From Rhynchosporium graminicola (taxonomy: Eukaryota > Ascomycota > Leotiomycetes > Helotiales > Ploettnerulaceae): a stretch of DNA of 64,000 nucleotides. The position numbers and the translations under genes were made by a program. The notes beneath the pieces are model-generated. The model saw only the letters and a program-made list of their open reading frames with translations, did not search any database and was not told where the DNA came from. Where the stretch lies: positions 186,001-250,000 of the forward strand of contig FJUW01000038.1 in assembly GCA_900074885.1 (NCBI GenBank), in the 5' to 3' direction. Of the stretch, positions 47,163 to 57,677 are shown one piece after another (the first letter of the stretch is position 1; each line of letters starts with the position of its first letter).

Positions 47163-49179
47163 ATGGCAGACTCCGGAGAACAGGTCCATGATATGCTTCA
47201 AGAACTCCCGCGTCTGCGGCTTGAATTCAAGGCTGCCCTCGAAAAGGGCCATGGCGTTGTGCTGTTCCATGAAGATCTGATCGTACTCCTGTTAGCAGTC
47301 AAGTATCGCAGTCGCCAAGTTACAGAAGAAGTCAGACTTGAGTGGAAAATGTCGGGTTTTGAGAGGCTAGTTGGTGAGACATTTAGATGGCATGTATCTG
47401 CGTCGTCTATGGGTGCTATCCGCCTCCCCCCAGAAGAAGCGAAGCTCTGGAACGACCGCCTTGGTTGGGCGTCTGAATTAAAAGTCCAGAAGAGCAGCAA
47501 TGGTCGCCTCCAAGGTTGCCCAGAGCCTAAGGTAGATCAGCGATTTTTTGATGTTCAACCAGCGACGTCCAGGGTATAAAGCGTAGATGAAGAAAAGCAG
47601 CGCTATGCAGATATCCTTGATGATTTCCCTGCTGCGGAATCCGAGAAGGACAATAAATCGGGTAAGCCAATACCTGAACTGGACATAAGTGTCACGCCAC
47701 GGAAAGGTAGCGCTCCTGCGCACTCCAACTCGCAGAGTCAAGAGCCTTCCGTGCCACTGGTGGACGAACATCTAGGATCAACAACGCTTCTTGATTTTGA
47801 CGTTGAATTCGTTGCCAAAATTAATGTGAACCCAGCCCGATTACACAAGGAGATACCTACAAGCTTCTTCGAATTATAACAGAACATACTGGAGACGCTG
47901 TGTCTTTATGGTTAAAGGGAGGCATGAAATCTGAATTGCCTGGGCTCAAACGGTTTTGTCAGGAAAGAAGATTCCAGGACTCAGAAATAGACGAAACGGA
48001 ATTCAAGATATGTGGCCAAAGCAGGCACCGTGCCACGGATGACTGTAACCCTTCTGATGTGGAGTGTTCTGAGGACATTGAAGTAATCAAGAGCAAGATT
48101 CTTGCGCTTTTCCGAAGATTCATCCCGAGTTCCGACAGCAACGTTTGTTCGAAACTCCGCATCGCCGACATGTTGGCTGTCTTTGATTCGGGCTTAAGTC
48201 AACCATTGTATCATCAATACCAGGCGAAAAGATCCTTGGAAGAGCAAATCATCAAAGTGGAAGCTGAATTGACTTAGCTAGATCATCGCTAGGGAAGCAG
48301 CTCATAGATGCCAAAGCACAGTCTGCAGAGAACTTACGTTCCGAAAGAGGGGCATACACAAAGATGAAGGAGGTACTTGGCCAGAATATGACTGAATTGG
48401 AGAAACAATTGCAGATCAGTAAGACGGATTCCGACAAGGCACAGTCTGCCAGTACAAAGCGCTACGGCAAGTTGCCCTCGAGTCTTCTGAAGGCATAAGC
48501 AGAAATTGGCGCATGCGAGAAGAAGTATCACGAGCAGCTTGCCGAGGAAAATGTACTTCAACTAGACTACGATGCGACCCTGTTGGACTTAAATGACCTG
48601 CAGCTGGAGCACAAGAAGCTCTCGGACAGCAAGAATGCGGAGGTGCTCAAGTTGGAACAAGAAATCAGCTTCCTCAAATCAGATCAGATAATTCCCGAGT
48701 TTGTCAAGGTCAACATAGCGAGAGGTGTGCGGGATGCAACTTATGATATGAAGAAGGAAGTCGTCAAAGCTGCTGCTGATCTGGAGAAGAAGCAGTACGA
48801 GATTCATAATAAGCAACACGAGCTGGACTGTCTTCGCTTGGAGCTGAAAGAGAAGACTACAGAGCTCCATGGGGTCTGGGAGTTTGTTACAGATGAGGGT
48901 CCAAACTCGAAGGAGAAGGATAAGACTATCAAGTCTCTCGAGGGCCGTCTGAAGGAGCAAGTTCACCTTATCAAGACCTTGGAAAAGAGTCTCCGAGAAG
49001 AGAAGCTACGAAAGATCGATTCAACCAAAGTGGCAACTCGGGTGGCGAAAGAAGCACAAGTAGCTCGACTGAAGCAAGAATTAACGAGTGAGCAAGCCAA
49101 ATCTGCTCGTCTTGAGAAGAAATTCAGCGACATAGCTGTCATGTTGGACATCATTGAATCGAAGATGTTACGGGCGTAG
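47163..49179 (+). pseudogene. Broken coiled-coil gene related to its upstream neighbour
   Basis: A start in good context (ACCATGG) opens a frame with a module like those in the upstream protein (GHGVVLFHEDLIVLLL). A TAA at 47577-47579 interrupts it, but the same frame continues (SVDEEKQRYADILDDF) to about 47870. There it shifts to a second frame (ITEHTGDAVSLWLKGG; FIPSSDSNVCSKLR) up to about 48277, then to a third (LARSSLGKQLIDAKAQ), which has a TAA at 48496-48498 and continues to 49179 as a long coiled coil. At least two frameshifts and two stops are present. No splice signals removing all of them were found. The stops are not limited to RIP-type changes. Confidence 0.65.
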
Positions 49180-49637
49180 CTACCATCTAGACCCCCCACA
49201 GGGGAACGGATGACAGATGTGATGTATGTGTACTGCAACATGAGGGAGACCGAAGGTACGAACTCGTTAGAATAAGGTTTTGCGAGCTGTTGACTGCAGG
49301 TGACTACATGAGTAGAGATTTGAGAGATTGGTGCATGTATCTAAGCAACGTACAGCATTTGGCGGAGCATAGTTCAGGCAGATCGTGCTGCTGGTCAGTC
49401 TGTCGATTGTCATCTGAGGACTGAGGTAAGTGGCGTTGTCAAGTCTCTAAGATTACTGAAAATCAAATGTGAGAAAAATTTCTTTCTGCCTGAGATCGCA
49501 GAGTGAGATCATGTTCTTATATGACCAAGAAAGCTACTTCACGTTCATCAGTATGGTAGCTTGTGAGAGCTAACAAGCGTCTTCAAGCGCAGGATATTAT
49601 CTATTTTCTATGCACAGCAACTGAGTTTTAAAATTTC
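49180..49637. other. Intergenic, 3' flanks
   Basis: 458 bases holding the 3' flanks of the pseudogene and of ERG19. Nothing else seen. Confidence 0.5.
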
Positions 49638-50873
49638 TCACTTCTTCACCGGCTCGCCACTAGCATTAATCAAAGACTCCTCAGTCTTGATCGGGCCCTC
49701 TCCAACAGAAGTCAAAATGACTCTGCTGACACCATCCTTCAACACCTGCACAGCTCTAGCATCAAGCTCACTATGATCCTGCTCCTTAACCTCGCTTACT
49801 TGCCAGCCATCCAAGCCTCCCAAAGCACTCTTCAACACACCAGCCACTTTATCCGCATTCTCCTCTTCAAAGTAGATAACCGCATTAGGTCCAGCATCAA
49901 AAGTATACGCCGCGACAATCTTGCCGGCCTTCTCATTAATATCCTCCACCACTCTAATAGCTGCGCGACTAACATCGTTCAAGTAAAAGATAGGCGGGAA
50001 AGTATCTAGACACGTAGCATGAAAACTATTACTCTCTCTCATCGTCACCTCGCCGAAGGTCTCAAAGTCCTTATCTAGGATAGCTTTCTCCATCAATTTC
50101 ATGCTTTCCGGAACCACGACCTCGGCTCGGCGTTTGAAAAGCTTCGATGTAGCGACTGTGATTTGCATGCCGGATGTACTGCTTACGCCTTTCTTCTCGG
50201 CGGAAACGACGAGGATCGCGGCACGCATTGAAGGCCAGTGTGAGGCGGGCGCTACTTGGACGGCCAGACTGTCTGAGCCGTCGTCCTTCTCGCCCATTTG
50301 CCATGCTACGTAGCCTCCAAACAAAGAACGGCACGCACTTCCGCTTCCTTGTCTCGCGATCCTGGAGAGCTCAGTAGGAGAGGCTGGCAGTTCGTACAAG
50401 TTCGCAATGGCGCGGACGAGGGCAGCGAAGCCAGCTGCTGAGGATGCGAGACCGGCGGCTGTAGGGAAGTTGTTCTCGGAGACGATGCGGAGGGGCAGTG
50501 AGGATATCTTAGGGAGAGAAGAGTCTGAGACCTCGAGAGCGGAGCGGAGGGAGCGTAGTTCGCGGAAACATGCTTGTGTTCGTGCGCCGGAGACGTCTTG
50601 GGGAGAGGAGTTGAGGAGGAGACTGTCTTCTGAACCGAAGGTGGAGGAGCATGCTGCTGTGGTGTGCGTACGGAGATCAGCTTGGGATAGGGTAACTGAT
50701 ACGGAGGAGTTTGTTGGCAGATTCAGCTTGGGATCTCTTTTCCCCCAATATCTTTATATTTTGTTAGTGGTGTTGTCAGAGGAGGAGTCGGAGAGGTCGG
50801 AGGGTTCGTACTTCACGACAGCGATATTGACTGGAGCAGTCGTGCTGGCTTGGTATATTTTCTGGTCTGTCAT
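49638..50873 (-). CDS. ERG19: Diphosphomevalonate decarboxylase
   Basis: Two exons (50873-50812, 50751-49638) give 391 aa, the usual length for this enzyme. The intron splits the conserved VKYWGKRD motif: the first exon ends after VAVVK-type sequence (NIAVVK) and the second opens with YWGKRDPKLNLP. Other family landmarks are NNFPTAAGLASSAAGFAAL (ATP-binding loop of GHMP kinases), GSGSACRSLFGGYVAW and YTFDAGPNAV. It converts mevalonate diphosphate to isopentenyl diphosphate in the cytosol, feeding ergosterol and other isoprenoids. It shares a 258-bp divergent promoter with the heme lyase gene. Confidence 0.97.
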
Positions 50874-51131
50874 TTTGAAGCTCGATTAAAGCAGTAAATA
50901 TTAATATTGTCTGTGATATACTCTGATTATTTGGTTGACAAGGGAAGGTTGCTGAGTATTATATTTCACAACAGAGGGGTTCGAGGGGTTCGGAGCGGTC
51001 TGCGCTCACCAATCGGAGGCATGCCTCGCAAGGGCCGACCCAGACCAGACTGGGATTATATTTTGTTTCAAGCATCGTGTCGCATCATCGTAACGTACTT
51101 CATCTTGTTATACGAAACCCCTTCGCACAGC
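50874..51131. promoter_or_regulatory. Shared divergent promoter region (ERG19 / heme lyase)
   Basis: 258 bases between two opposite start codons. Contains CCAATCGG at about 51009-51016, a possible CCAAT-box. The assignment is otherwise positional. Confidence 0.5.
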
Positions 51132-51998
51132 ATGTCGAAAGAAACAGAAACACCACCGGAACTATGCCCAGTTGACCCAGCCACCCGTGCAGCATGGCTG
51201 AAGAACAATCCGGGGGGCAACGCAACGGCTTTCCCAGGTGTAACTCAAGAAGCCTCCCAAGCCAGCGGAGGAAATAGCTGTGATTCCAAAGAAATAGACC
51301 AAACACCGCCTCCTCCGCGACGAAGTTTCTTCTCACGCTTCACGACCTCGAGAGCAACTATAATCGATGCTTCTAAGCCCCTGCCATTAGGATTAGACCG
51401 TGAGATATCCACGATTCCCAGAGCTTCGCCCGTCAACGATGAGGAAGGCGCAAAGCCCGCAAATAGCGAGAAGGAGAGTGGAGTGAGCAAGGATGGCAAT
51501 TGGATATATCCTTCTGAGAAGATGTTCTTTGATGCTATGAAGAGGAAGGGGTATGCGAGTGAAGCGAATGATATGAAGACTATTGTGCCGATACATAATG
51601 CGGTTAATGAGAGGGCGTGGAAGGAGATTAAGGAGTGGGAGAGGCCGTATGGGAGTGAGCAGAAGTATGGCATTTTACGATGGTCTTGGAGGAAGTTGCT
51701 AATGGGTTACAGATGCGGTGGACCACGACTCCATTCTTTCCTAGGACTTTCTCAAACACTTAGTCCGAAGGCTCGAATGAATACCTGGCTGGGATATACA
51801 GCTCCTTTTGACAGACACGACTGGGTGGTAGATAGATGTGGTACGAGAGTTGACTATATCATCGACTTCTACGCAGGGAGAAATGACGGAAGTGCGAACG
51901 CGAATGCAAAGCTTAACTTCTTTCTTGATGTAAGACCTAAGCTTAATACGTTCGAGGGATGGAAGATGAGAGCTGCGAAGTTTGTTGGTCTGGCATAG
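51132..51998 (+). CDS. CYT2: Cytochrome c1-type heme lyase (CYT2-like)
   Basis: Single-exon 288-aa frame; the upstream in-frame extension is rejected because the ATG at 51132 starts the conserved protein. A single CPV heme-binding motif sits near the N-terminus (C12-P-V14, followed by DPATRAAWL). The core has WIYPSEKMFFDAMKRKG, IVPIHNAVNERAWKEI, LSPKAR, APFDRHDWVVDRCG and VDYIIDFYAG, all typical of holocytochrome-c synthases. The single N-terminal CPV, rather than several, favours the c1 lyase CYT2 over CYC3. It acts in the mitochondrial intermembrane space, attaching heme to apocytochrome. A stretch in the middle (about 45-115) is low in conservation. Confidence 0.88.
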   Translation: MSKETETPPELCPVDPATRAAWLKNNPGGNATAFPGVTQEASQASGGNSCDSKEIDQTPPPPRRSFFSRFTTSRATIIDASKPLPLGLDREISTIPRASPVNDEEGAKPANSEKESGVSKDGNWIYPSEKMFFDAMKRKGYASEANDMKTIVPIHNAVNERAWKEIKEWERPYGSEQKYGILRWSWRKLLMGYRCGGPRLHSFLGLSQTLSPKARMNTWLGYTAPFDRHDWVVDRCGTRVDYIIDFYAGRNDGSANANAKLNFFLDVRPKLNTFEGWKMRAAKFVGLA

Positions 51999-52311
51999 TG
52001 TATGACGGGGTGATTGTATGATGGATTGGCATTGGCGTTCGTGTGTATAGATACCGAGGGAATCTCCGCTTCGTCGGATAGGTGTATTATAGTGGTCAAG
52101 GCTGTACGATCAGTGTATAAGATCAAAAAGCATACAATTTTAACTAGCTATAAAAGAAAACTATTGTCTTGACTGAAGAAGCAGTAGCTGTCAATCGGCA
52201 CAAGTCCGCAAACGAACGGGTTGAACATAGAGCCGAGGTACATTGCGTGCTAGATTGGCTCATTGTCTTTATAGATTTATTGTATACCGCTTACAACTCT
52301 CGAGATCCTGT
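51999..52311. other. Intergenic between convergent genes
   Basis: 313 bases with the 3' ends of the heme lyase and RUS genes. Nothing else seen. Confidence 0.5.
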
Positions 52312-53996
52312 TTAGACAGTTCCTGGTCTTCTAATCCTCACTCCAGACTTAGTCTCCATAGCCCCTAGCGTGAGGTTCCAACCAGCCTCCTCCAGACCAT
52401 GAAAGATATCCTTCTCAATACTTCGAACGAAAGCCGTTGTTCTCTCGATTGACTCTGTCATCTTTCCCTCCTTCCCCATTTCTTCCTTTGCAAAGCACAA
52501 GGCAAACATCCAAGCCGAAAGTATGTGACGAGTCTCGGCATCTTCGTCCAAGACCACCAGAAATGTTTTGCTGGGTTTATCGTAACAGATAATGTATTTT
52601 TCATCTTTGAAAAGTGAGAAGAGCTCGGTAAGTGTTGAGCTGATGGGGTTGACATGGCTGCCAGTAATAGCATTGCCGCTTTGAAAACACTTCATGATCG
52701 TTCGTAGGTCGACGCCAAGTTTGCAATGACCTAGTATTCTCCCATTCCATCTCAGTACGCCGTCTCGCTCGAAGACTTTTTCTTGAAGCATAACCCATTC
52801 GGGTTTAGGCCAATTCACAGTCTTCAGTACTTTCCGATCGAGCTTCCGGCCGGTCAGTATTGATTCGCCCTTCTCGTTCTCATGCAGAGCGATCTGATCA
52901 ATAACGTTTGCGAAAATCAAATTCGCTCGCTGGCGGTTGATACTCCGCATACAAACCGCTCTGACAGCGAGATAATTGGTCCCAAGATGAATAGCCAGGA
53001 GGAAGACAAGAGCTGTCCAAGTAGTTCTTTTGGAAGTGATGTAAGAGACCACTATACTTCCTACCAGCATTCCACAAAGAGAGATGACGGTTTCTTGACT
53101 GGAGTCTTTCTACGACCACATTAGCCACACCCCAAATAATCGGTTTGAAATAAGATCGACAAACTTACAGCATTCAACTCCCCCAGATTACCTTGCGTAG
53201 CAAAATGCGCACTAAGGCTCGCCTTCGAGCTTCCAGCCGCAACACCACACAAGCTTCTCAGAATACTAGACATACTGTAAACCACCACTCTCATACTTTT
53301 AGGGAAAGCAGGAGAGACGCAGTCGAGAAGCATGGCGGAGTCGTTTAGTATGTCGGCGAGCAGACGGTACATTTTGCATTCTGGCTCTAGGGAGGTGCCG
53401 AGGCGATGGGCGAAGAGGATAGTGGCTATACGACCCATGCTTTGTTGTAGAACAGAAAGTAGCAGAGCAGCTGTTGGAGATGCGTCAGAATCGCCGACGC
53501 CGATTCCTGTGTTTGCTTTCAGTAAAGGATGATGCCAAGTTTGTGAATGACATACCTTCGAGAACAGCACGAGAAGTCAGCATTACAGCAATGGAGCTGG
53601 AGAACGCTTGTAGAGAATCCTAAGTGCGATTTAGCACCGCTTTTCCTCCGAGTCTCCGAAATTCTTACATATATTTGGTACCTACAATCTGTAAGCTATT
53701 GCAGAGCGATGATTGGATGCTTCGCTGACTCTAGATAATCACTCGTTACACTATGCGGATACCCAGCTGGCAAGAAAGCATTCAGAACGATTTTCGCATA
53801 GCTGTTGGTATTCTTTGGGATCTGTTCTCGAATGAGCTTTATTATCCGAACAGCGTCAAATCAGACGTACCACAATGTCTATCCTCTCCCCCTTTTCGCC
53901 AGACGCGCTCTTGATGTACGTGGCGACTACATTGCTAGCTTGGTCGATTTCCACGATTTCTTGGAATGGCTCGGAGAGCGGTTTTTGTGCCATCAT
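52312..53996 (-). CDS. RUS-family (DUF647) protein
   Basis: Six exons on the minus strand: 53996-53871, 53821-53730, 53681-53669, 53619-53556, 53506-53169, 53109-52312; 476 aa. Conserved blocks are FLPAGYPHSVTSDYLEYQIYDSLQAFSSS, a Gly/Asp-rich turn (GIGVGDSDASPTA), AHFATQGNLGELNA and AVRAVCMRSINRQRAN. The third exon is only 13 nt and supplies the last base of a Glu codon and YQIY, restoring the conserved block. The family (ROOT UVB SENSITIVE in plants, C16orf58 in humans) consists of membrane-associated proteins; plant members affect vitamin B6 homeostasis and UV-B sensing, and the molecular role in fungi is unknown. The second ATG at 53993 is equally possible as the start. Confidence 0.85.
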
Positions 53997-54671
53997 GAAT
54001 CAAACGACTGCGCATCACAGAGCTTTGGGACCGTGGTTTAAAGAGGATCAGATGGTCATATCGCGGACCAGTATGGTTAATTGCGATCTAAGCGAGACGT
54101 TGATGTACAGTAACAGCCTTAGAAAATTTAGCTTTATAAAAGCCACGAGATGTTACATAGCACATATGATCACTTTCATAAGTGCTATTTACGACAGGGG
54201 AGAGCCGGAGTCACTAACCCCCATTTGCCTCTTCGTTAATATGGTGTTAAATCACATTTCCCAATCTTGGTGAATTGCACTCCCAGCAGATACGAACGGG
54301 ACTCAACAGGAAATTCTTCTTAGTGTTGGAGATCGACATTCATAGCTTATTTACAGACCACTCTCTTGCTACAGATGAGTGGCCAAAATGGCCCCATGAA
54401 AAGAGGTCCGGAGGTATCGTGTAAAACATCCAAATTCCAAGCGTTTCCTCCTCGTGCCCGCATCCCGGTTGTCCTTGGCCAAATTCAATCCGACCATCAA
54501 CCATCCAACATCGAGGATTCCGCTCCCGTTATCATTCTCCATGCTCCATATCATCGCCATCGTGTCCTCGTCCCATGGTCCAGAGTGAATCTGAGCTTGT
54601 GTTGAGTAGGATTGCCTTTTTTTCTCCCAACAAAACCATTTCCCTAATTCCCTTCAAATTCTTGTAGCAAC
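53997..54671. other. Intergenic upstream of the RUS gene
   Basis: 675 bases with the RUS promoter and the 3' flank of KGD4. A frame at 54366-54605 (+) has no domain. Confidence 0.5.
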
Positions 54672-55146
54672 TCAGCAGACCAAAGTAGCACCGCCAGTTT
54701 CAATCGCATCAATCTCCGAAAGGTCAATGGGCTGTGTTCGGAATCGTGCAGGCAATTCACTACGGTCGAAAAACTCGCCCTTTGCAGGAGTGACTGGGCC
54801 AAGCGAATGTCCAGAGGAGGAACCCAGTGTTCCGTCTGCGGCCTTGGAGCGGCCCAGAGGACCGTGTTGCTGTGCTGATTGTCTGTAGGAAGAGAAGGAT
54901 GTAGAGGAGGACTTTTGGGACGATGCAAAATCTGCTGGGAGTTCGTGGGAGGGAGAGGCGGGGTGAGCTTGAGGAGTGTGGTCGATGGATGCTGGAATTT
55001 TGTCAGTTGAGCTATTGAGTTACAGCTATTATTGTCTTGGATTGCATACAAGGGATCGAACGCTTTCCAATAAATTTGATCAGAGGAGTGCGCTCAGCAT
55101 GTGCAGCAGCTGCCGAGGCCTGCCGGAGACACTTTGTCGCAAACAT
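54672..55146 (-). CDS. KGD4: KGD4 (2-oxoglutarate dehydrogenase subunit 4 / YMR31)
   Basis: Two exons (55146-55050, 54991-54672) give 138 aa; the intron has GTATGC donor and TTCCAG acceptor. The first exon ends in IKFIGKRSIP and the second starts SIDHTPQAHPASP. The rest has the family pattern: YRQSAQQHGPLGR, GSSSGHSLGPV, KGEFFDRSELPARFR and EIDAIETGGA. This protein was first described as mitochondrial ribosomal protein YMR31/MRPS36 and is now known as the subunit that links E3 to the 2-oxoglutarate dehydrogenase complex in mitochondria. The N-terminus (MFATKCLRQASAAAAHAER) looks like a mitochondrial targeting signal. The single-exon frame at 54644-55051 is a shadow in another frame. Confidence 0.88.
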
Positions 55147-56901
55147 CTTCAAAAAGCGAGACTTGGTCGGAAGGAGTTGAGATAGAGTTGACGACTGGTT
55201 CCCGGGATCCTGCGTACAAAGCTGTGCTTTTGGTTATTGAACGTGGTGGTCTTGCTGATGTTGTTGAGGAGTGTAAATCTGTCGAAGGCGAAGGATGGCT
55301 GGAACTCTTTACTTTATTATTCTTGTGAATCCGAAGAGCAGCTCCACCGGAACGGCTGAGCGGCCTGCAGTAGTGGCTCGCTAATTTTGCTAGTGGCTGG
55401 TGGGGTGTTTACAAAATTGGGGTATCCTGCAATATTCTTTTTTGACGTGGCACAGCAGGCCAGCAAGATGGGATTTCTGTAGGCAGGATATTCCCGGTTA
55501 ATATCTCCTCTCTTTCTCTTTTGGTATGTTCACACGGGAAAACTATAATGCACTTTGATCAGAGGGTGAGACAGTATGAGAAATAGAGTGATATGTCGAG
55601 AGGTTTTATGTTGATTGACACCGGTAAGCGGCCACTGCCGGCCAGCGAATACGGAGCTCCGAGGATATCCCTACAGCCTTGTACGGAGAAGGTGCATCCT
55701 GTACGCGCGGGAAGCTTCGGCGCATTCGACGGCGTGAGAAAAGATATCTGTGGAGTGGGTGTGGTTTCATGCCATCATTTCAGGCTGTCATAAGGAATCT
55801 GTCTGTATGATTGACTTATCGTCTTGATGCCGCCGCCATAATCGTGGCAAATATTCTCCCCACACGCGACACAGCACACTAGTGACCAGGTTCTATCTGC
55901 ACGCTGGATCCAAGAACCTGATACGGCCAGATGGCTGTTATTCTGCAGGAGTCCGTTAGAAACTGAATGATCCAGGCCAAATGGCGGTTGCCCTAGGGCG
56001 TGTTGACATATATCGCCTGTTTCTTCTAGGGGAAGGGCGGCTGGCTCTCCACAGAGTAAAAGGTAGCTGGAAATAACAGACTGCAGAAACCTACGAAATG
56101 TGTTGACTTCTTAAGTTTCAACAGAAAGGTTATTCCATGATCATTTTAGCAAAGAGGTCAACCTATAGGTATTTTTCGATATCTTCGCCTCAATTTATGA
56201 CTTTTATGTCGAGAAACAAGGTAATGTTTGTCTTAAGTTATACTAGTGTTCTCGCTTGTGAAAATTGGTCAGGTACTTCTCCGATGGACAGGCATATCAA
56301 TAGTTCGACTCTCCCAAGAATCAGCGAGTAAACCACCCTATGTGGATAATATGTCATTCAAAGGAAACATATCTTCAGTAACCGAAACATAAATTACCTT
56401 GACGGAAGCTAAATGAACCGCAGGACTTGGAATCCCTCTCTATCACGGTCATTATAATTGGTTTCGCGGGAGATGAACTTGACCGAACTCGATTGACATT
56501 CCATACTGAAATCTACAGCCCAAGAGTATATGTATATGCTAGATGACGATCCTCGAGATATTATAGTTCCATTTACACTATACTTAGTTGCTCTCTTCTG
56601 TCAGAAGTGCAGACACAAAGGATCAGAGATGTAAGCAGTTTATGGCAAGGCATGCTTTACAGTCTCCAGTAATTCATACTGGTATTTAGCTTGTGGAGAG
56701 ATCGGACGTTCAATAATTTTGTTTGACTGTCCATTTTCAGCCTGTGCTGACTGGTTCCTTTTGCTTCTACCCTTCTCAAGACAGACTGTAACTTTTCTTA
56801 AAGACGGTATGTTGGAAATCTCAAATAATTTCCAAGAACCGAACCTCCATCATTCATCCCCGAGCCGGCATCTCAATTCATTCCATCCATGAAGTAAGCT
56901 G
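55147..56901. other. 1.75-kb intergenic region
   Basis: No supported gene. Short frames at 55593-55793 and 56137-56331 have no domains. It should include the KGD4 promoter and the HsbA 3' flank. Confidence 0.5.
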
Positions 56902-57677
56902 CTATTTAGCGAAGTATGACATAGCAGCATCAAAGTCCTTGTCAATCCTGGACTTCAGGGCTCGTCCAGATGCCTTAGTGTCGGCAGAGGCAATAGCGAT
57001 AATTGCGTCTGCTAATTCATCAGTCTCGTTCTGGAGATTGTCGATATAGCCCTGTACGGTGGATGTGAGGCCGTCAGCTGCGAATTTGCCTTTCTTCGCC
57101 ATGGCGGCGGACAGGGCGCTCTCGATATTGGGGATCTGATTGAAAATTAAGCATGTGTAATCTGCAATACTCCGCGACCAAAACAAGCACGCGATTCTGG
57201 AGCACAGAGAAGGGGGTTTGGAGGCCGAAAGATACATACCACCTTGTTGATGGCGGCCATGATTCTGTTGGATTGGGCGGATGTTTGCTGGGATGATGCT
57301 TTGGTATCAGTGGTGCCTTGCTGGATGGAGTCTTCGACATTCTGCTCCGCGCTAAGGACTGCAAGAGGTGTCAGAATAGTTATTGCCATGTAGTGCCATT
57401 GACAGTCGGTTCAAGTGATCCAGGTAGAACCGATTATCAGAGAGGAAGATGTTTGAGGCAGTCTGAATAGAGGCTCGCAAGACAAATTGCCTCGAAGGAA
57501 CTCACTGGGTAGAGCAGAATAGAAGCCTCCGTTGTATCTGTTGAAAGTGGCGGTCAAAGCCTTGACGTTGGTGTCAATGGAAGAGATGTCGCTCAAGATA
57601 GTCTGGGTATCACGCTTGCCGACAGTGAGTGCTGAAGCAGCGGTGATGAAGAGGATGATGTTTCTGAAGGCAACCAT
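56902..57677 (-). CDS. Hydrophobic surface binding protein A (HsbA) family
   Basis: Three exons (57677-57506, 57358-57240, 57135-56902) give 174 aa, the usual size. An N-terminal signal peptide is visible (MVAFRNIILFITAASALTVG, cleavage likely before or at KR). The mature part is helical and alanine-rich: TILSDISSIDTNVKALTATFNRYNGG, EDSIQQGTTDTKASSQ, LADAIIAIASADTKASG. HsbA proteins are secreted fungal proteins that adsorb to hydrophobic surfaces and help recruit hydrolases such as cutinases; related proteins occur in fungal cell walls. A broken copy lies about 2.3 kb upstream on the same strand. Confidence 0.9.

Noticed and set aside
50407..50889. 160-aa plus-strand reading frame
   Set aside because: Antisense to the N-terminal half of ERG19, which has clear conserved motifs and splice sites on the minus strand.
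54644..55051. 135-aa minus-strand single-exon frame
   Set aside because: The conserved KGD4 product is in a different frame and uses an intron; this frame gives no family match.
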